Made by a program: the position numbers and the translations under genes
Assembly (NCBI GenBank): GCA_018433975.1
Contig: JAHDQE010000048.1
Coordinates: 1-64,000, forward strand
Source of the DNA: Ornatilinea sp.
GTDB lineage: Bacteria; Chloroflexota; Anaerolineae; Anaerolineales; Anaerolineaceae
DNA length: 64,000 nt
Direction of reading: 5' to 3'
Part shown: piece by piece, positions 17,552 through 28,170 of the stretch
How positions within the stretch are numbered: the first letter of the stretch is position 1
Layout of the letters: each line of letters starts with the position of its first letter
The notes under the pieces: model-generated
Databases searched by the model: none
What the model was told of the DNA's origin: nothing
The model's input: only the letters and a program-made list of their open reading frames with translations

Positions 17552-18400
17552 ATGGAATCAAATGTTGTGGCGACCAATGAGGATCGCCAGGTCGAAATCA
17601 AGCGAAAAATGAAGTTTACCGGATCAGTTGAAAAAATCAGTTTGGCAGGCGCAGTAATTAACATCGGATCAGAACAACCCGCAGTGCTTCACATTTCCCA
17701 AATTTCTACAGATGATCAAGCAGAACCTTTGAAACGGGTGGAAGATATTCTGGAAGTTGGCCAAACTGTTGAGGTGTGGATCCGCAAAGTGAAGGATGAC
17801 CACATCGAACTGACCATGATCAAACCGCTTGATTTGGAATGGCGTGAGATCAAAAAAGGTATGACGGTTAAGGGCAAAGTTGTCCGTTTGGAAAAGTTTG
17901 GCGCGTTTGTCGAAATCGGCGCAGAGCGTCCGGGACTGATCCATATCAGTGAAATGGCTCATGGATATGTCCGCTCCCCATCGGACATGCTCAAAGAAGG
18001 CGATGAAATCGAAGCAGAGGTGCTCGAAGTCAGCCGCCGCAAGAAACAGATCAAATTGAGCATGAAAGCCCTGGAACCTGAACCTGTAGCAGCAGCAGTA
18101 GAAGAACCATCAGCAGCAATTCCTTTCCCAAAAAAGAAGGAAAAACCTGCAAAACGGAAGAAAGTATCCAAGAAACAAAGAGAAAAGTTCCAGCAGAGTG
18201 GAGATTTCAGCTTTGCCTTGGGGAATGCTGCTGAAGACGAGACCGAAACCGCTTTAGGCATTGCTTTACGCGAAGCCATGGAAAAAGCGCAAAGTCAGAA
18301 AGCACAGCAGGAAGCACGTGCCAAGAAAGACAGACCTGTTTCAAAAGAACAGGATGAACTTCTTGCTCGTACACTGGAACAAAAAACTGAAGATTCCTAG
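17552..18400 (+). CDS. Protein with two S1 RNA-binding domains
   Basis: A 282-residue protein with two S1 OB-fold domains. Domain 1 is about residues 15-85 and domain 2 about 98-168; domain 2 has the canonical KGKVVRLEKFGAFVEIG...GLIHISEMAHG...IKLSMKAL pattern. The C-terminal third is charged, with a Lys-rich block (KKKEKPAKRKKVSKKQREK) and probable coiled-coil helices. It resembles the short ribosomal-protein-S1-like proteins of Gram-positive and Chloroflexota lineages, which may aid translation or RNA stability. The start is the ATG at 17552 with GGAGTG upstream. The consensus promoter suggests an abundant product. Confidence 0.88.
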   Translation: MESNVVATNEDRQVEIKRKMKFTGSVEKISLAGAVINIGSEQPAVLHISQISTDDQAEPLKRVEDILEVGQTVEVWIRKVKDDHIELTMIKPLDLEWREIKKGMTVKGKVVRLEKFGAFVEIGAERPGLIHISEMAHGYVRSPSDMLKEGDEIEAEVLEVSRRKKQIKLSMKALEPEPVAAAVEEPSAAIPFPKKKEKPAKRKKVSKKQREKFQQSGDFSFALGNAAEDETETALGIALREAMEKAQSQKAQQEARAKKDRPVSKEQDELLARTLEQKTEDS

Positions 18401-18826
18401 ATCCGGATCTTCTGGGGTGGCAGCGTTAAATACCTAAGGAGGAATTACCTGAATAGATAACCATGTTCACCTCATATTTTTACTTAGCCACACTCACTCG
18501 GATCAAATTGCAACACCAATAAGCAAAATTTTATCGTCCTGCCCCCCTCATACGGGCAGGACGATAACTTGTAAAGAAATTAAACGCAAGGATCAAGTGC
18601 ACCTCCGGGATTATCACTCTTTCTTCTAATTATGGTAAACTGTTGGTATAGATTACCCGGAAGGCAGTATAGAATGTAAACGAATGGTGAGAAAAAAGTT
18701 GTTCATGCAAGATACTCTTGAAAAGTCCTTTAACCACTCGTGGGGAGGAGCCGATACAACGGCCCTCCCCACTTCTTTATCAATTTAATCAAACCACAAA
18801 TACTCAGTACCCTTGGGAGATGGTGA
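18401..18826 (+). other. pyrG leader region with two strong hairpins
   Basis: This 426-bp gap has no convincing gene. It holds a 14-bp perfect inverted repeat TTATCGTCCTGCCC (18531-18544) / GGGCAGGACGATAA (18554-18567) with no T tract. A second hairpin is GTGGGGAGG (18740-18748) / CCTCCCCAC (18764-18772) with an inner GCC/GGC pair, followed by TTCTTTAT and lying 55 nt before the pyrG start. The second could be an attenuator for pyrG. A 19-codon open frame from the ATG at about 18462 lacks a well-placed ribosome-binding site, because AAGGAGG is 20 nt away. Confidence 0.45.
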
Positions 18827-20491
18827 ATGTTAACCAAATACATATTTTTCACAGGTGGCGTCGTCAGTTCAGTTGGCAAAGGAGTCACTGCCGCGGCTTT
18901 GGGTAGATTGCTCAAAGAACGCGGTTTCAAAGTAGCTGTTCAAAAACTGGACCCGTATATCAACGTTGATCCGGGCACAATGAGTCCCTACCAGCACGGT
19001 GAGGTTTTTGTACTGGACGATGGAGCAGAAACCGACCTGGATCTGGGACATTATGAACGGTTTATCGATATTCGATTGAACAAAGTGTGCAACATCACCA
19101 CCGGACAGGTATATGCGGATGTGATCGGCAAAGAGCGCCGCGGGGATTATCTCGGCGGTACGATCCAGGTCATTCCGCACATTACCAACGAGATCAAACG
19201 CCGGATTGGGTTGGTGGCAAAAGCTACGGATGCCGAGATTGTTCTGGTCGAAGTAGGCGGAACGGTTGGAGATATCGAAAGCCAGCCCTTCCTGGAGGCG
19301 CTCCGCCAGCTCCGCAGCAGCCTGGGACGGGAAAACAGCCTGTATATCCACGTCACCTGGTTGCCTTATATTGGGGCAACCGGTGAGTTAAAAACCAAAC
19401 CTACCCAGCATTCCGTGCGCGAGCTGCGCTCGATAGGGATTTCGCCCGATATGATTGTAGCCCGGTCAGACTACCCCATTGAGGACAGCCTGCGGGAAAA
19501 GATCGGGCTGTTTTGCGATGTGGAAAAACGCGCTGTTATTCCCATGGTCACCACTCAGCTCTTATACGAAGTTCCCCTCCTCCTCGAAGAAGCCAATGTC
19601 GCTGAACTGGTTCTGGATCGGCTGGGGTTAGAGGCACGGATCGAACCGGATTGGAAAGAGTGGAAGAACATGATCCGGGAGATGAACCGGCCCAAACCCA
19701 AAGCAAAGATTGCCCTGATCGGGAAATACGTGGAACTTCACGATGCTTATATGAGCGTGAGAGAAGCGCTGAAACACGCTGCCCTCCAGGTGGGTGTTGA
19801 GCTGGACTTGGAGTGGATTCACTCCTCGGACCTTGAGAAAGGGAAATGCTGGGATATTTTAGAATCTGTGGATGGTATCCTGGTTCCCGGCGGTTTTGGA
19901 AGCCGCGGCATTGAAGGCAAAATTCAGGCCGCACGGTTCGCGCGCACCCGCAAAGTCCCCTATCTGGGACTCTGTCTGGGAATGCAGTTGATGGTCGCCG
20001 AGTTTGGCCGCTTTATCCTGAACGATGAACGCACCAATTCAACCGAATTTGATCACGCCACCCCCCAACCGGTCATAGACCTGATGCCCGACCAAAAGGA
20101 AATCAGCGATATGGGCGGAACCATGCGGCTGGGATTGTATCCCTGCCAGTTAATGCCGGGAACCATCGCCCAGAAAGCCTATCAGCAAGATTTAATTCAG
20201 GAACGTCACCGCCACCGTTTTGAATTCAATAATGATTACCGCCAGATATACGAGGAAAACGGCATGTGCTTCTCCGGCCTTTCCCCGGATGGACGTCTGG
20301 TGGAAATTGTCGAACTGAAGGACCATCCCTTCATGTTAAGCACACAGTTCCACCCCGAGTTTCTTTCCCGCCCCAACCGCCCCCATCCTTTATTTGTGGC
20401 TTTTATGAAAGCGGTTTGCGAGCACGGCAACATCGCCTGCAAAAAACCGGAGGACTCTCCGGCGGAAAAGAATGCCGTACAGCAGCCTTAA
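18827..20491 (+). CDS. pyrG: CTP synthase
   Basis: Glutamine-dependent CTP synthase: UTP + ATP + Gln gives CTP, the last step of pyrimidine nucleotide synthesis. At 554 residues it has the usual length. The N-terminal amidoligase domain carries FFTGGVVSSVGKGVTAA and KLDPYINVDPGTMSPYQHGE. The C-terminal class I glutaminase carries the nucleophile Cys in LGLCLGMQ and the His-Glu pair in STQFHPEFLSR. GGGAGATGG precedes the ATG. A hairpin-rich leader upstream may regulate it. Confidence 0.98.
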   Translation: MLTKYIFFTGGVVSSVGKGVTAAALGRLLKERGFKVAVQKLDPYINVDPGTMSPYQHGEVFVLDDGAETDLDLGHYERFIDIRLNKVCNITTGQVYADVIGKERRGDYLGGTIQVIPHITNEIKRRIGLVAKATDAEIVLVEVGGTVGDIESQPFLEALRQLRSSLGRENSLYIHVTWLPYIGATGELKTKPTQHSVRELRSIGISPDMIVARSDYPIEDSLREKIGLFCDVEKRAVIPMVTTQLLYEVPLLLEEANVAELVLDRLGLEARIEPDWKEWKNMIREMNRPKPKAKIALIGKYVELHDAYMSVREALKHAALQVGVELDLEWIHSSDLEKGKCWDILESVDGILVPGGFGSRGIEGKIQAARFARTRKVPYLGLCLGMQLMVAEFGRFILNDERTNSTEFDHATPQPVIDLMPDQKEISDMGGTMRLGLYPCQLMPGTIAQKAYQQDLIQERHRHRFEFNNDYRQIYEENGMCFSGLSPDGRLVEIVELKDHPFMLSTQFHPEFLSRPNRPHPLFVAFMKAVCEHGNIACKKPEDSPAEKNAVQQP

Positions 20492-20607
20492 CCCGGCTGC
20501 CGCCATTCAATAAACCTGTATATTTCGCGGAAAAAGGATTATACTTTAATTCACAAACCGCAGTAGGTTATATGGCAAATAATGCTATCCAAAAACATCT
20601 GAATTGA

Positions 20608-21918
<1,311 letters not shown>

Positions 21919-21940
21919 AATTTCTTTAGATTGACCTTTC

Positions 21941-21976
21941 AATCCCCTCAAAGAGACTCTTTGAGGGGATTTTCTT
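21941..21976 (+). terminator. Terminator after eno
   Basis: 14-bp perfect stem AATCCCCTCAAAGA (21941-21954) / TCTTTGAGGGGATT (21958-21971), then TTCTTC. Confidence 0.88.
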
Positions 21977-22084
21977 CTATAATCGGATAGGAATTGATAG
22001 CCTTTCAAAGCGAATGATAGAATAACCCTGTCATAATAAGCGCATAACCTGTTGTAACATTACAGCTTTTCAAAGGAGAAAACC

Positions 22085-23752
22085 ATGACGGATTCCCATC
22101 CGATTAAAACAGAATCCTCCACACCTGCTGAAAACCAAACAACGGACCCGCCAATCTCGCGCCTCAAATTTCCTCTCGCCTTCTGGTGGGTTGGGCTGGG
22201 GCTGGGTTGGGCCGTGGATCTGCTGTTCTGGAAAAAACGCTTCGGCATTTCCTACGCCATCTTTGTCGTGTTGATCCTGGCCGGCAGCCTGTTTCTGGCA
22301 AAGCGGGAGAAAAAGCGGATTCCCGCCGTCAATTTTGTGCTGATCGCTGCCATCCTCGCCACCACCGCGCTGGCCGTCTTCCGCATGGAGCCCGTAACCC
22401 GTTTTGTGAATGTCGTAGCCTCCCTGATGCTGATTCTGCTGTTGAATGCCACCTTTCTCGACGGATATTGGCTCTTCTTCCGCATCAAAGATGTCTTTCT
22501 GCGCTTTTTGGAATTGTTGTTTGTCAGTGCTACTTCCCGGGCTGCGCAGTTGTTCGCGGTCTTTCAGAAAAAAGGCAATCCGGATGCCGAAAATGACACA
22601 AAGCACCGCTGGAAAGCCTCCATCATCCCCGTGTTGCGCGGCATTCTGCTGGCATTTCCTATTTTGCTGGTTTTTACCGCTTTGCTCGCCTCCGCCGACC
22701 CGATTTTTAATGATTACATCCGCTCCTTTTTGAACATTTTTAAAATCGAAAATCTGAGCGAGTATATTTTTCGGCTTTTTTATATCCTGGTGCTGGCTTA
22801 TATTTTCACCGGGCTGCTATTGCATGGCATTCAGGAAACCGGTAACAAAGCCAGGCCGGACCCCCGGAAACCGTGGATGTCCCCTTTCCTGGGATGGACG
22901 GAAACCGCCATCATCCTGTACGCGGTGGATCTCCTCTTCCTGGGGTTCGTATCCATTCAGTTCCGCTACTTCTTTGGCGGCGAGGCCAACATCAATGCCG
23001 CGGGATATACTTATGCTGAATACGCCCGACGGGGCGCTACCGAGCTGATTATGGTAGCCATTCTGGCTTTAATGCTCTATCTGACCCTGGAAACCATTTC
23101 CAGACGTCAGAAGCACAAACCTGCCTTTTCATTCGGCTCTGTAGCGTTATTGGGTCTGGTGCTGGTTATTCTGGTCTCCAGTTACCAGCGTCTGCTGCTG
23201 TACGAAGAAGCCTACGGGTTCACGGAGATTCGCACGCGCACGCACATTTTCATTTTCTGGTTGGCGGGATTGTTGATCGCCACGGCTGTTTTGGAAATTT
23301 TGCAGCACAGCGAAAGGTTTTTCCCGGCCCTGCTCACCGCCTGTTTGGGGTTCAGCCTGACATTAGGTCTGATCAATATGGAAGGTTTTATCGTTCAAAA
23401 GAACGTGCAGCGCACCTACCTCTCGCAGGAATTGGATGTCAATTACATCAACCGCATGACATCCGACGCCGTGCCTCAACTGATCCGGTCTTATGATCTC
23501 CCCGGCTTGGATACAAAAACAAAAGACCGCTTGGGAGCTGAATTGGCCTGTCGGAACTATAAATTCTCCAAACAAGAGGTCATGCCCTGGATATCCTATA
23601 ACCCTTCCGAGGCAACCGCCAGGCGCTTGCTTGCAGAACAGACGGATTTGATGGAAAAGTACATTATCATTGATAACTCCAACCCTTTCTTCTCATTCGT
23701 CAAATTCGATTGGGGGACCTATTCATGTTACGCCGATCGCTGGCTGGATTAA
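22085..23752 (+). CDS. DUF4173 (DUF4153-like) multi-pass membrane protein
   Basis: A 555-residue membrane protein with about ten to twelve hydrophobic segments between residues 25 and 440. The conserved block FGGEANINAAGYTYAEYARRG, followed by ELIMVAILALML, is diagnostic of the DUF4173 family. A soluble C-terminal region (about 445-555) has conserved Cys and Trp residues (ACRNYKFSK, WGTYSCYADRWLD). The family function is unknown. AAAGGAG precedes the ATG. It is flanked by terminators on both sides and so is a single-gene unit. Confidence 0.85.
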   Translation: MTDSHPIKTESSTPAENQTTDPPISRLKFPLAFWWVGLGLGWAVDLLFWKKRFGISYAIFVVLILAGSLFLAKREKKRIPAVNFVLIAAILATTALAVFRMEPVTRFVNVVASLMLILLLNATFLDGYWLFFRIKDVFLRFLELLFVSATSRAAQLFAVFQKKGNPDAENDTKHRWKASIIPVLRGILLAFPILLVFTALLASADPIFNDYIRSFLNIFKIENLSEYIFRLFYILVLAYIFTGLLLHGIQETGNKARPDPRKPWMSPFLGWTETAIILYAVDLLFLGFVSIQFRYFFGGEANINAAGYTYAEYARRGATELIMVAILALMLYLTLETISRRQKHKPAFSFGSVALLGLVLVILVSSYQRLLLYEEAYGFTEIRTRTHIFIFWLAGLLIATAVLEILQHSERFFPALLTACLGFSLTLGLINMEGFIVQKNVQRTYLSQELDVNYINRMTSDAVPQLIRSYDLPGLDTKTKDRLGAELACRNYKFSKQEVMPWISYNPSEATARRLLAEQTDLMEKYIIIDNSNPFFSFVKFDWGTYSCYADRWLD

Positions 23753-23780
23753 AATTCTTATCATTCCCGGAATAAACCAG

Positions 23781-23812
23781 GAGGCTCCGACCAAAAATCA
23801 GAGCCTCTTTTT
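23781..23812 (+). terminator. Terminator after the DUF4173 gene
   Basis: GAGGCTC (23781-23787) / GAGCCTC (23801-23807) followed by five T. Confidence 0.75.
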
Positions 23813-23859
23813 CATTTTCAACCTCCATGCCGCAGATTACGCTGACTTATATTCTCAAA

Positions 23860-24336
23860 TCACTCTTTTTCGTCAATAACTTTTTTTAAAAACGCGAGCA
23901 GCTCGGAATTTTCGGGAATATCCTTCATCGAATCCCCATAATGGACGTAGCGGATTCTTCCTTCCGGGTCAATGATGAAGACCGCCGGCATCCGGCCCAG
24001 CTTAAGCAAATTCACTTCCTGATAATACTTCTCTGCATTTTTAGATTTGACGTCAGATAAGCCAACAAAAGGCATCCGGTTGATCTCCCAGTGATTCTTA
24101 AAAGCTCTCGGCCCATCCGGCCCAATCGCAATCACCTCCGCGCCCAACGCGGTGAATTGGGCATAATCATCCCGTAAGTGAGCCAACTGCTCACGACAGT
24201 ACGGTCACATAAAACCACGGAGCAGGGCCAGGACAACCGGCTTCCCGCGATAATCCGAAAGGCGCACGGTCCGGTCCTGCGTATCCGTCAATTCAAAGTC
24301 GGGAGCTGGCATATTCATTTCTAATCGGTTTGACAT
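23860..24336 (-). CDS. Selenocysteine-containing redoxin (AhpC/TSA, peroxiredoxin-like)
   Basis: Thioredoxin-fold thiol (selenol) oxidoreductase. Read from the ATG at 24336 (AAGGAAG 6 nt upstream), the frame is open for 43 codons, meets an in-frame TGA at 24207-24205, and continues in the same frame to a normal stop: 158 residues with Sec44. Around the TGA the protein reads LALLRGFM-U-PYCREQLAHL. In Cys homologues this is the RGFxCPxCR active site, so the UGA replaces the first Cys of a CxxC-type motif. The C-terminal half (AEVIAIGPDG, LGRMPAVFIIDPEGRIRYVHYG) is ordinary redoxin. A SECIS hairpin starts right after the UGA. Ordinary gene calling would give a truncated ORF from a TTG at 24186. 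It follows an alpha/beta hydrolase gene by 51 bp. Confidence 0.88.
24172..24204 (-). promoter_or_regulatory. Bacterial SECIS element
   Basis: Directly after the UGA the transcript can fold as follows. A lower stem CCGUA (24204-24200) pairs with UACGG (24176-24172). A CUGUC/U internal loop follows, then an upper stem GUGAGC (24194-24189) / GCUCAC (24183-24178) closing the loop AGUUG. A G among the first two loop bases and about 10-11 nt from UGA to the upper stem fit the bacterial SelB-binding rule known from fdhF. Confidence 0.8.
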
Positions 24337-24387
24337 TTTCCACTTCCTTCAAAAATTCAAGCTGGCCCATGTTTAAAGGAGCAATCT

Positions 24388-25128
24388 TCAATCCCCATTT
24401 TCCAGAGCCTTCAGAAAATCCACAGTGGCTTCAACTGTGATCCCTTGCTGCTGTTGGACCGAAATTTCTGCCGTCGGGTCCCCGGGCTGGGGACCGTAAT
24501 CCCCAAATTGGGCGTGGTTTCCGCCTTCGATCACCACCCAACGGGTCGAATCTGGGAGGAGCGCCTGATTTTTCACCAGCTTATCCCCTGCCATATCTCG
24601 CGTCCCATAGATCGATAACACGGGGATTTCTTCTTCCGACAGATCGTTGCTGGCAGCCGGGTACGATGCCCACAACACCAGGCCGTATCCCCACCCCAGG
24701 TTCTCATAAACATAACGGGCCGCCATCGCCCCGCCCAGAGAATGTCCTCCGACAGCCCAGTTTTCAATCTGCGGATACGCAGCGATGATTTTTCCGGCCC
24801 GGTCTGCATCAAGAACCGCCAGGCTGAGCGGCATGCGGGGGAGCGCGACAAAATATCCCGCTTCGGCAATGCGCTTCAGCACGGGCGCGTAAGAGCGGTA
24901 ATCCACCCGTCCGCCCGGATAAAAAATCAACCCGGTCTTCGGTTGAAGCTGGCGGGGGATAAACACCACCATATCCGGCATCGAGAAAACCTCCACCGCG
25001 CCGTCACCGTCCAGAGCAGAAATCGCTTCCGGCATCGGTCCCAGAGGAGAAGACGCCCAGATCAGAAAACCCACTACGGAAAGCAGCAATATCCCTGCTA
25101 AACCGAACCGGACCCATTTTCGCTTCAT
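24388..25128 (-). CDS. Membrane-anchored alpha/beta hydrolase
   Basis: A 246-residue hydrolase with an N-terminal signal anchor (about 7-25). The nucleophile elbow GGHSLGGAMA holds the catalytic Ser, the Asp is probably in SIYGTRDMA, and the His is in EGGNHAQFGDY. The oxyanion strand is LIFYPGGRVDYRSY. It resembles the Abhydrolase_5 group; the substrate is unknown. ATG at 25128 is preceded by GGAG. It is the first gene of a pair with the selenocysteine redoxin. An AT-rich dyad AATTTATA (25196-25203) / TATAAATT (25213-25220) lies upstream. Confidence 0.85.
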   Translation of the reverse strand: MKRKWVRFGLAGILLLSVVGFLIWASSPLGPMPEAISALDGDGAVEVFSMPDMVVFIPRQLQPKTGLIFYPGGRVDYRSYAPVLKRIAEAGYFVALPRMPLSLAVLDADRAGKIIAAYPQIENWAVGGHSLGGAMAARYVYENLGWGYGLVLWASYPAASNDLSEEEIPVLSIYGTRDMAGDKLVKNQALLPDSTRWVVIEGGNHAQFGDYGPQPGDPTAEISVQQQQGITVEATVDFLKALENGD

Positions 25129-25290
25129 TAAAAATATCTCCTTGCCAGATTATCTTTGTTAATTTTATCCCTTTCCCCCCGCATTCACAAGAAACAATTT
25201 ATATAATATCTGTATAAATTATCCTATTTATAGAAATATTGCGCCCAAAAGAAGACCGCAAATCCCCTCATGATAAGTTTCCTCTTGTGC

Positions 25291-25992
25291 TTAAGTGAGT
25301 TTGGAAGAAGCCGCTTCCCAGATTTGATCAAACATTTCAAGGGTCAAACGTCCGGTCTGGGTATTTTGGCGGCTGGGATGGTACGAGGCCAGCAGCCAGG
25401 GCAGGCCTTCTCCCAGTGGATAAAAGGCACCATGCCCAAACTTCAACCTGGGAATGTCGGCCCCCTGCTCCCGGTACAGCCGCAGCACCCGGTCAAAAGC
25501 AATCTGCCCTAAAGCTACAATCCCCTGTAATTGAGCCAGCAGCCGGATCTCAGAGAGGAGGAACGGTTGGCAGTTCCGCAGTTCTTCGGAATTAGGTTTG
25601 TTTGCGGGCGGTGCGCAGCGGCCCACTGCCGTGATGAACAGATCGCGCAGTTCCAGGCTGTCGTTCCGGCTTATTGCCTCAGGCTGGGTTGCAAAACCTG
25701 CGCGGTACAGCGCCGGGAACAGGAAGTCCCCCGAAGCGTCCCCGGTAAACATTCTGCCCGTTCTGTTGGATCCGTGTGCACCGGGCGCCAACCCCACAAC
25801 CAGGATTCTCGCCCGGGGGTCTCCAAACCCCGGCACCGGCTTCCCCCAGTACACCTCATCCTGATAGGCGCGGCGCTTGGTCAAAGCCACCTCCTCCCGC
25901 CATTTCACCAGGCGCGGGCAAAGGCGGCAGGAGACGATCCGCTCTTCCAGTTCCTGCCAGGAATGATGGAGTTCCTCACGCGTACTGCTCAT
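25291..25992 (-). CDS. Family 5 uracil-DNA glycosylase (UDGb)
   Basis: A 233-residue DNA repair enzyme that removes uracil and probably other deaminated bases. Motif A is GLAPGAHGSNRTGRMFTGD, which lacks the family-4 Glu/Asp catalytic residue and is typical of family 5. Motif B is LLASYHPSRQN. Four Cys for an iron-sulfur cluster are visible: CRLC near residues 22-25, one in GRCAPP and one in RNCQPF. It lies 17 bp after queA on the same strand and is the last gene of a ruvB-queA-udg run. Confidence 0.9.
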   Translation of the reverse strand: MSSTREELHHSWQELEERIVSCRLCPRLVKWREEVALTKRRAYQDEVYWGKPVPGFGDPRARILVVGLAPGAHGSNRTGRMFTGDASGDFLFPALYRAGFATQPEAISRNDSLELRDLFITAVGRCAPPANKPNSEELRNCQPFLLSEIRLLAQLQGIVALGQIAFDRVLRLYREQGADIPRLKFGHGAFYPLGEGLPWLLASYHPSRQNTQTGRLTLEMFDQIWEAASSKLT

Positions 25993-26009
25993 CTGTCACC
26001 CTTTCCCCT

Positions 26010-27029
26010 TTACAGGATCAACATAGCGTCGCCAAAAGAATAGAACCGGTAACCGGCTTCCATGGCGGCAAGATAGGCGTTGAGCATCCGTTCTCGCCCC
26101 GCAAAGGCGCTGACCAGCATCAGCAGTGTGGAGCGCGGCAAATGGAAGTTGGTGATGATCGCATCCACCACCCGGAATTGGTATCCGGGCAGGATAAACA
26201 AATCCGTCGCTTCAGAGAATGCTCCAACGATCTGGCCCGCTCCGGCATGACGCGCGGCAGTTTCCAGGGTGCGCACGCTGGTCGTGCCCACCGCGATGAT
26301 CCGTCCGCCTTCGGTGTGAAAACGGTTGATTTTTTCTGCGGCTTCCGGAGAGACCTCACACCATTCGGTATGAATATGGTGCTCTTCAGGATCTTCTTCA
26401 TTAACCGGGGCAAAGGTATCCAGGCCCACATGCAGGGTAACGTTCGCGAATTCCACCCCCAGCGCGTTCAGGTGCGTCATCAGTTCCGGAGTGAAGTGCA
26501 AACCTGCCGTCGGCGCGGCAGCAGACCCCGGCACTTTGCTGTAAACCGTCTGGTAGCGCTCGGAGTTTTCCAGTTTCTCGTGGATATACGGCGGGAGCGG
26601 CATCTGCCCCCGCTCTTCCAGATATTTCTCGACGGGTTGGTCAAAGCGCACCAGACGCCTGGGACCGTTTAGGTCCTCCACAACGGTCGCCGTGGGGCCG
26701 TTTTCAAACAATATTCGGCGCCCCACCAGCACCCTTTTACCTCCCACGATCGATTCCCAGGTGACCTCGTCCACCCGGCGTAAAAGCAGGAGCTCCGCTT
26801 TTCCGCCGGTCTCTTTCTTACCAACGATCCGCGCGGGGATGACCCGGGTCTGGTTGATCACCAGCAGGTCACCTTTTTGAAGATAATCGGAAATGTTCCA
26901 GAACGTGGTATGTTCCAGTTCCGGGCGGTCCCGGCGCAGCACTAAAAGCCGGGAGGAATGCCGGGGTTCTGCTGGACTTTGTGCAATAAATTCCTGGGGT
27001 AAGTTGTAATCAAAATCAGATGTTTTCAC
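26010..27029 (-). CDS. queA: S-adenosylmethionine:tRNA ribosyltransferase-isomerase
   Basis: Makes epoxyqueuosine at the wobble base of GUN-anticodon tRNAs by transferring a ribosyl moiety from SAM. The 339-residue protein begins FDYNLPQEFIAQSPAEPR. It contains the family markers LLVLRRDR, GDLLVINQTRVIPARI, GSAAAPTAGLHFT, HVGLDTFAPV and HTEWCEVSP, and ends with YRFYSFGDAMLIL. It starts 2 bp after the ruvB stop, so translation is coupled. Confidence 0.97.
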   Translation of the reverse strand: MKTSDFDYNLPQEFIAQSPAEPRHSSRLLVLRRDRPELEHTTFWNISDYLQKGDLLVINQTRVIPARIVGKKETGGKAELLLLRRVDEVTWESIVGGKRVLVGRRILFENGPTATVVEDLNGPRRLVRFDQPVEKYLEERGQMPLPPYIHEKLENSERYQTVYSKVPGSAAAPTAGLHFTPELMTHLNALGVEFANVTLHVGLDTFAPVNEEDPEEHHIHTEWCEVSPEAAEKINRFHTEGGRIIAVGTTSVRTLETAARHAGAGQIVGAFSEATDLFILPGYQFRVVDAIITNFHLPRSTLLMLVSAFAGRERMLNAYLAAMEAGYRFYSFGDAMLIL

Positions 27030-27031
27030 TA

Positions 27032-28057
27032 TTAAAGTAATTTGGGCTGTTGCGTGTCGGCGAAAGGCAATCCAAGATGCTCATACGCCAGCTTTGTCGC
27101 AACCCTTCCTTGAGGTGTACGGTCTAAAAATCCTAACTGTAATAAATACGGCTCCACCACATCCATAATGGTGTCTGGTTCTTCACTGATCGAAGCGCCG
27201 ATGGTGCTCAGGCCAACCGGCCCGCCGTTATATTTTTTAATAATTGTTGATAGCACTCTGCGGTCCATTTCATCCAGACCCAGTTCGTCCACATTCAACA
27301 GGGAAAGTGCATCGGCTGCAACCTGACTGGTGATGCTGCCGTCCGCCCGCACCTGGGCAAAATCCCGCGCCCGGCGAAGCAGCCGCAGAGCCACCCGCGG
27401 GGTGCCCCGTGCCCGACGGGCAATTTCTCTGGCCCCATCCGGGTCAATTTCCACGTTCAGTAATTTCGCGGCGCGCTGTACGATCTCAACCATGGCAGGA
27501 AGCCCGTAATAATTCAGGCGGTACACCACTCCAAACCGGGCCCGCAGTGGCGCGCTGATCAGCGCGAGGCGGGTGGTGGCACCAATCACGGTAAACCGGG
27601 GCAGCTTCAGCCGCACCGAACGTGCCGCCGGGCCTTTCCCGATTACAATGTCCAGCGCGAAATCTTCCATTGCCGGGTAAAGGACTTCCTCAACGGTCTT
27701 TCCCAGCCGGTGAATCTCATCGATGAAAAGAATATCTCCTGCCCGCAGGTTCGTCAGAACCGCGGCCAGATCCCCCGCGCGTTCCACCGCCGGACCGGCA
27801 GTGATCTTGATATTCACATCCATTTCATTGGCCAGGACATGTGCCAGTGTGGTCTTGCCCAATCCCGGAGGGCCATAAAACAAGACGTGGTCCAGGGGTT
27901 CGCTGCGTTGTTTTGCGGCGTCCAGCAGAATGGACAGGTTTTCAATCACCTGACCCTGTCCAATGATCTGCTCCAGTCGTTTCGGGCGGAGAGCCTGGTC
28001 CAGGCGGTCATCGGGCCGGCGTTCCGGGGCCACCCATCGGTTTTGTTCGTCACTCAT
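27032..28057 (-). CDS. ruvB: Holliday junction branch migration ATPase RuvB
   Basis: Hexameric AAA+ motor for branch migration with RuvA. At 341 residues it has the standard length. It carries [12 protein letters not shown], Walker [14 protein letters not shown], Walker [12 protein letters not shown], sensor 1 [11 protein letters not shown], the arginine finger region [13 protein letters not shown], and the winged-helix C-terminus [20 protein letters not shown]. RuvA and RuvC are not nearby. It starts the ruvB-queA-udg operon. Confidence 0.98.
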   Translation of the reverse strand: MSDEQNRWVAPERRPDDRLDQALRPKRLEQIIGQGQVIENLSILLDAAKQRSEPLDHVLFYGPPGLGKTTLAHVLANEMDVNIKITAGPAVERAGDLAAVLTNLRAGDILFIDEIHRLGKTVEEVLYPAMEDFALDIVIGKGPAARSVRLKLPRFTVIGATTRLALISAPLRARFGVVYRLNYYGLPAMVEIVQRAAKLLNVEIDPDGAREIARRARGTPRVALRLLRRARDFAQVRADGSITSQVAADALSLLNVDELGLDEMDRRVLSTIIKKYNGGPVGLSTIGASISEEPDTIMDVVEPYLLQLGFLDRTPQGRVATKLAYEHLGLPFADTQQPKLL

Positions 28058-28170
28058 GCGGTGATTATACCTTAATCTTAACCACTGAATTTAGGCCTGC
28101 GTCTCAAAAATTCAGGTCGGTGATTATGCTATAATTTCTTCGATCAATCCTTTCCATTTTGGAGTGCATA

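Noticed and set aside
23860..24186. A 108-codon redoxin reading beginning at a TTG
   Set aside because: It lacks the N-terminal half of the domain and any ribosome-binding site. The same frame extends upstream through a single TGA to a good ATG, so it is the tail of the selenoprotein.
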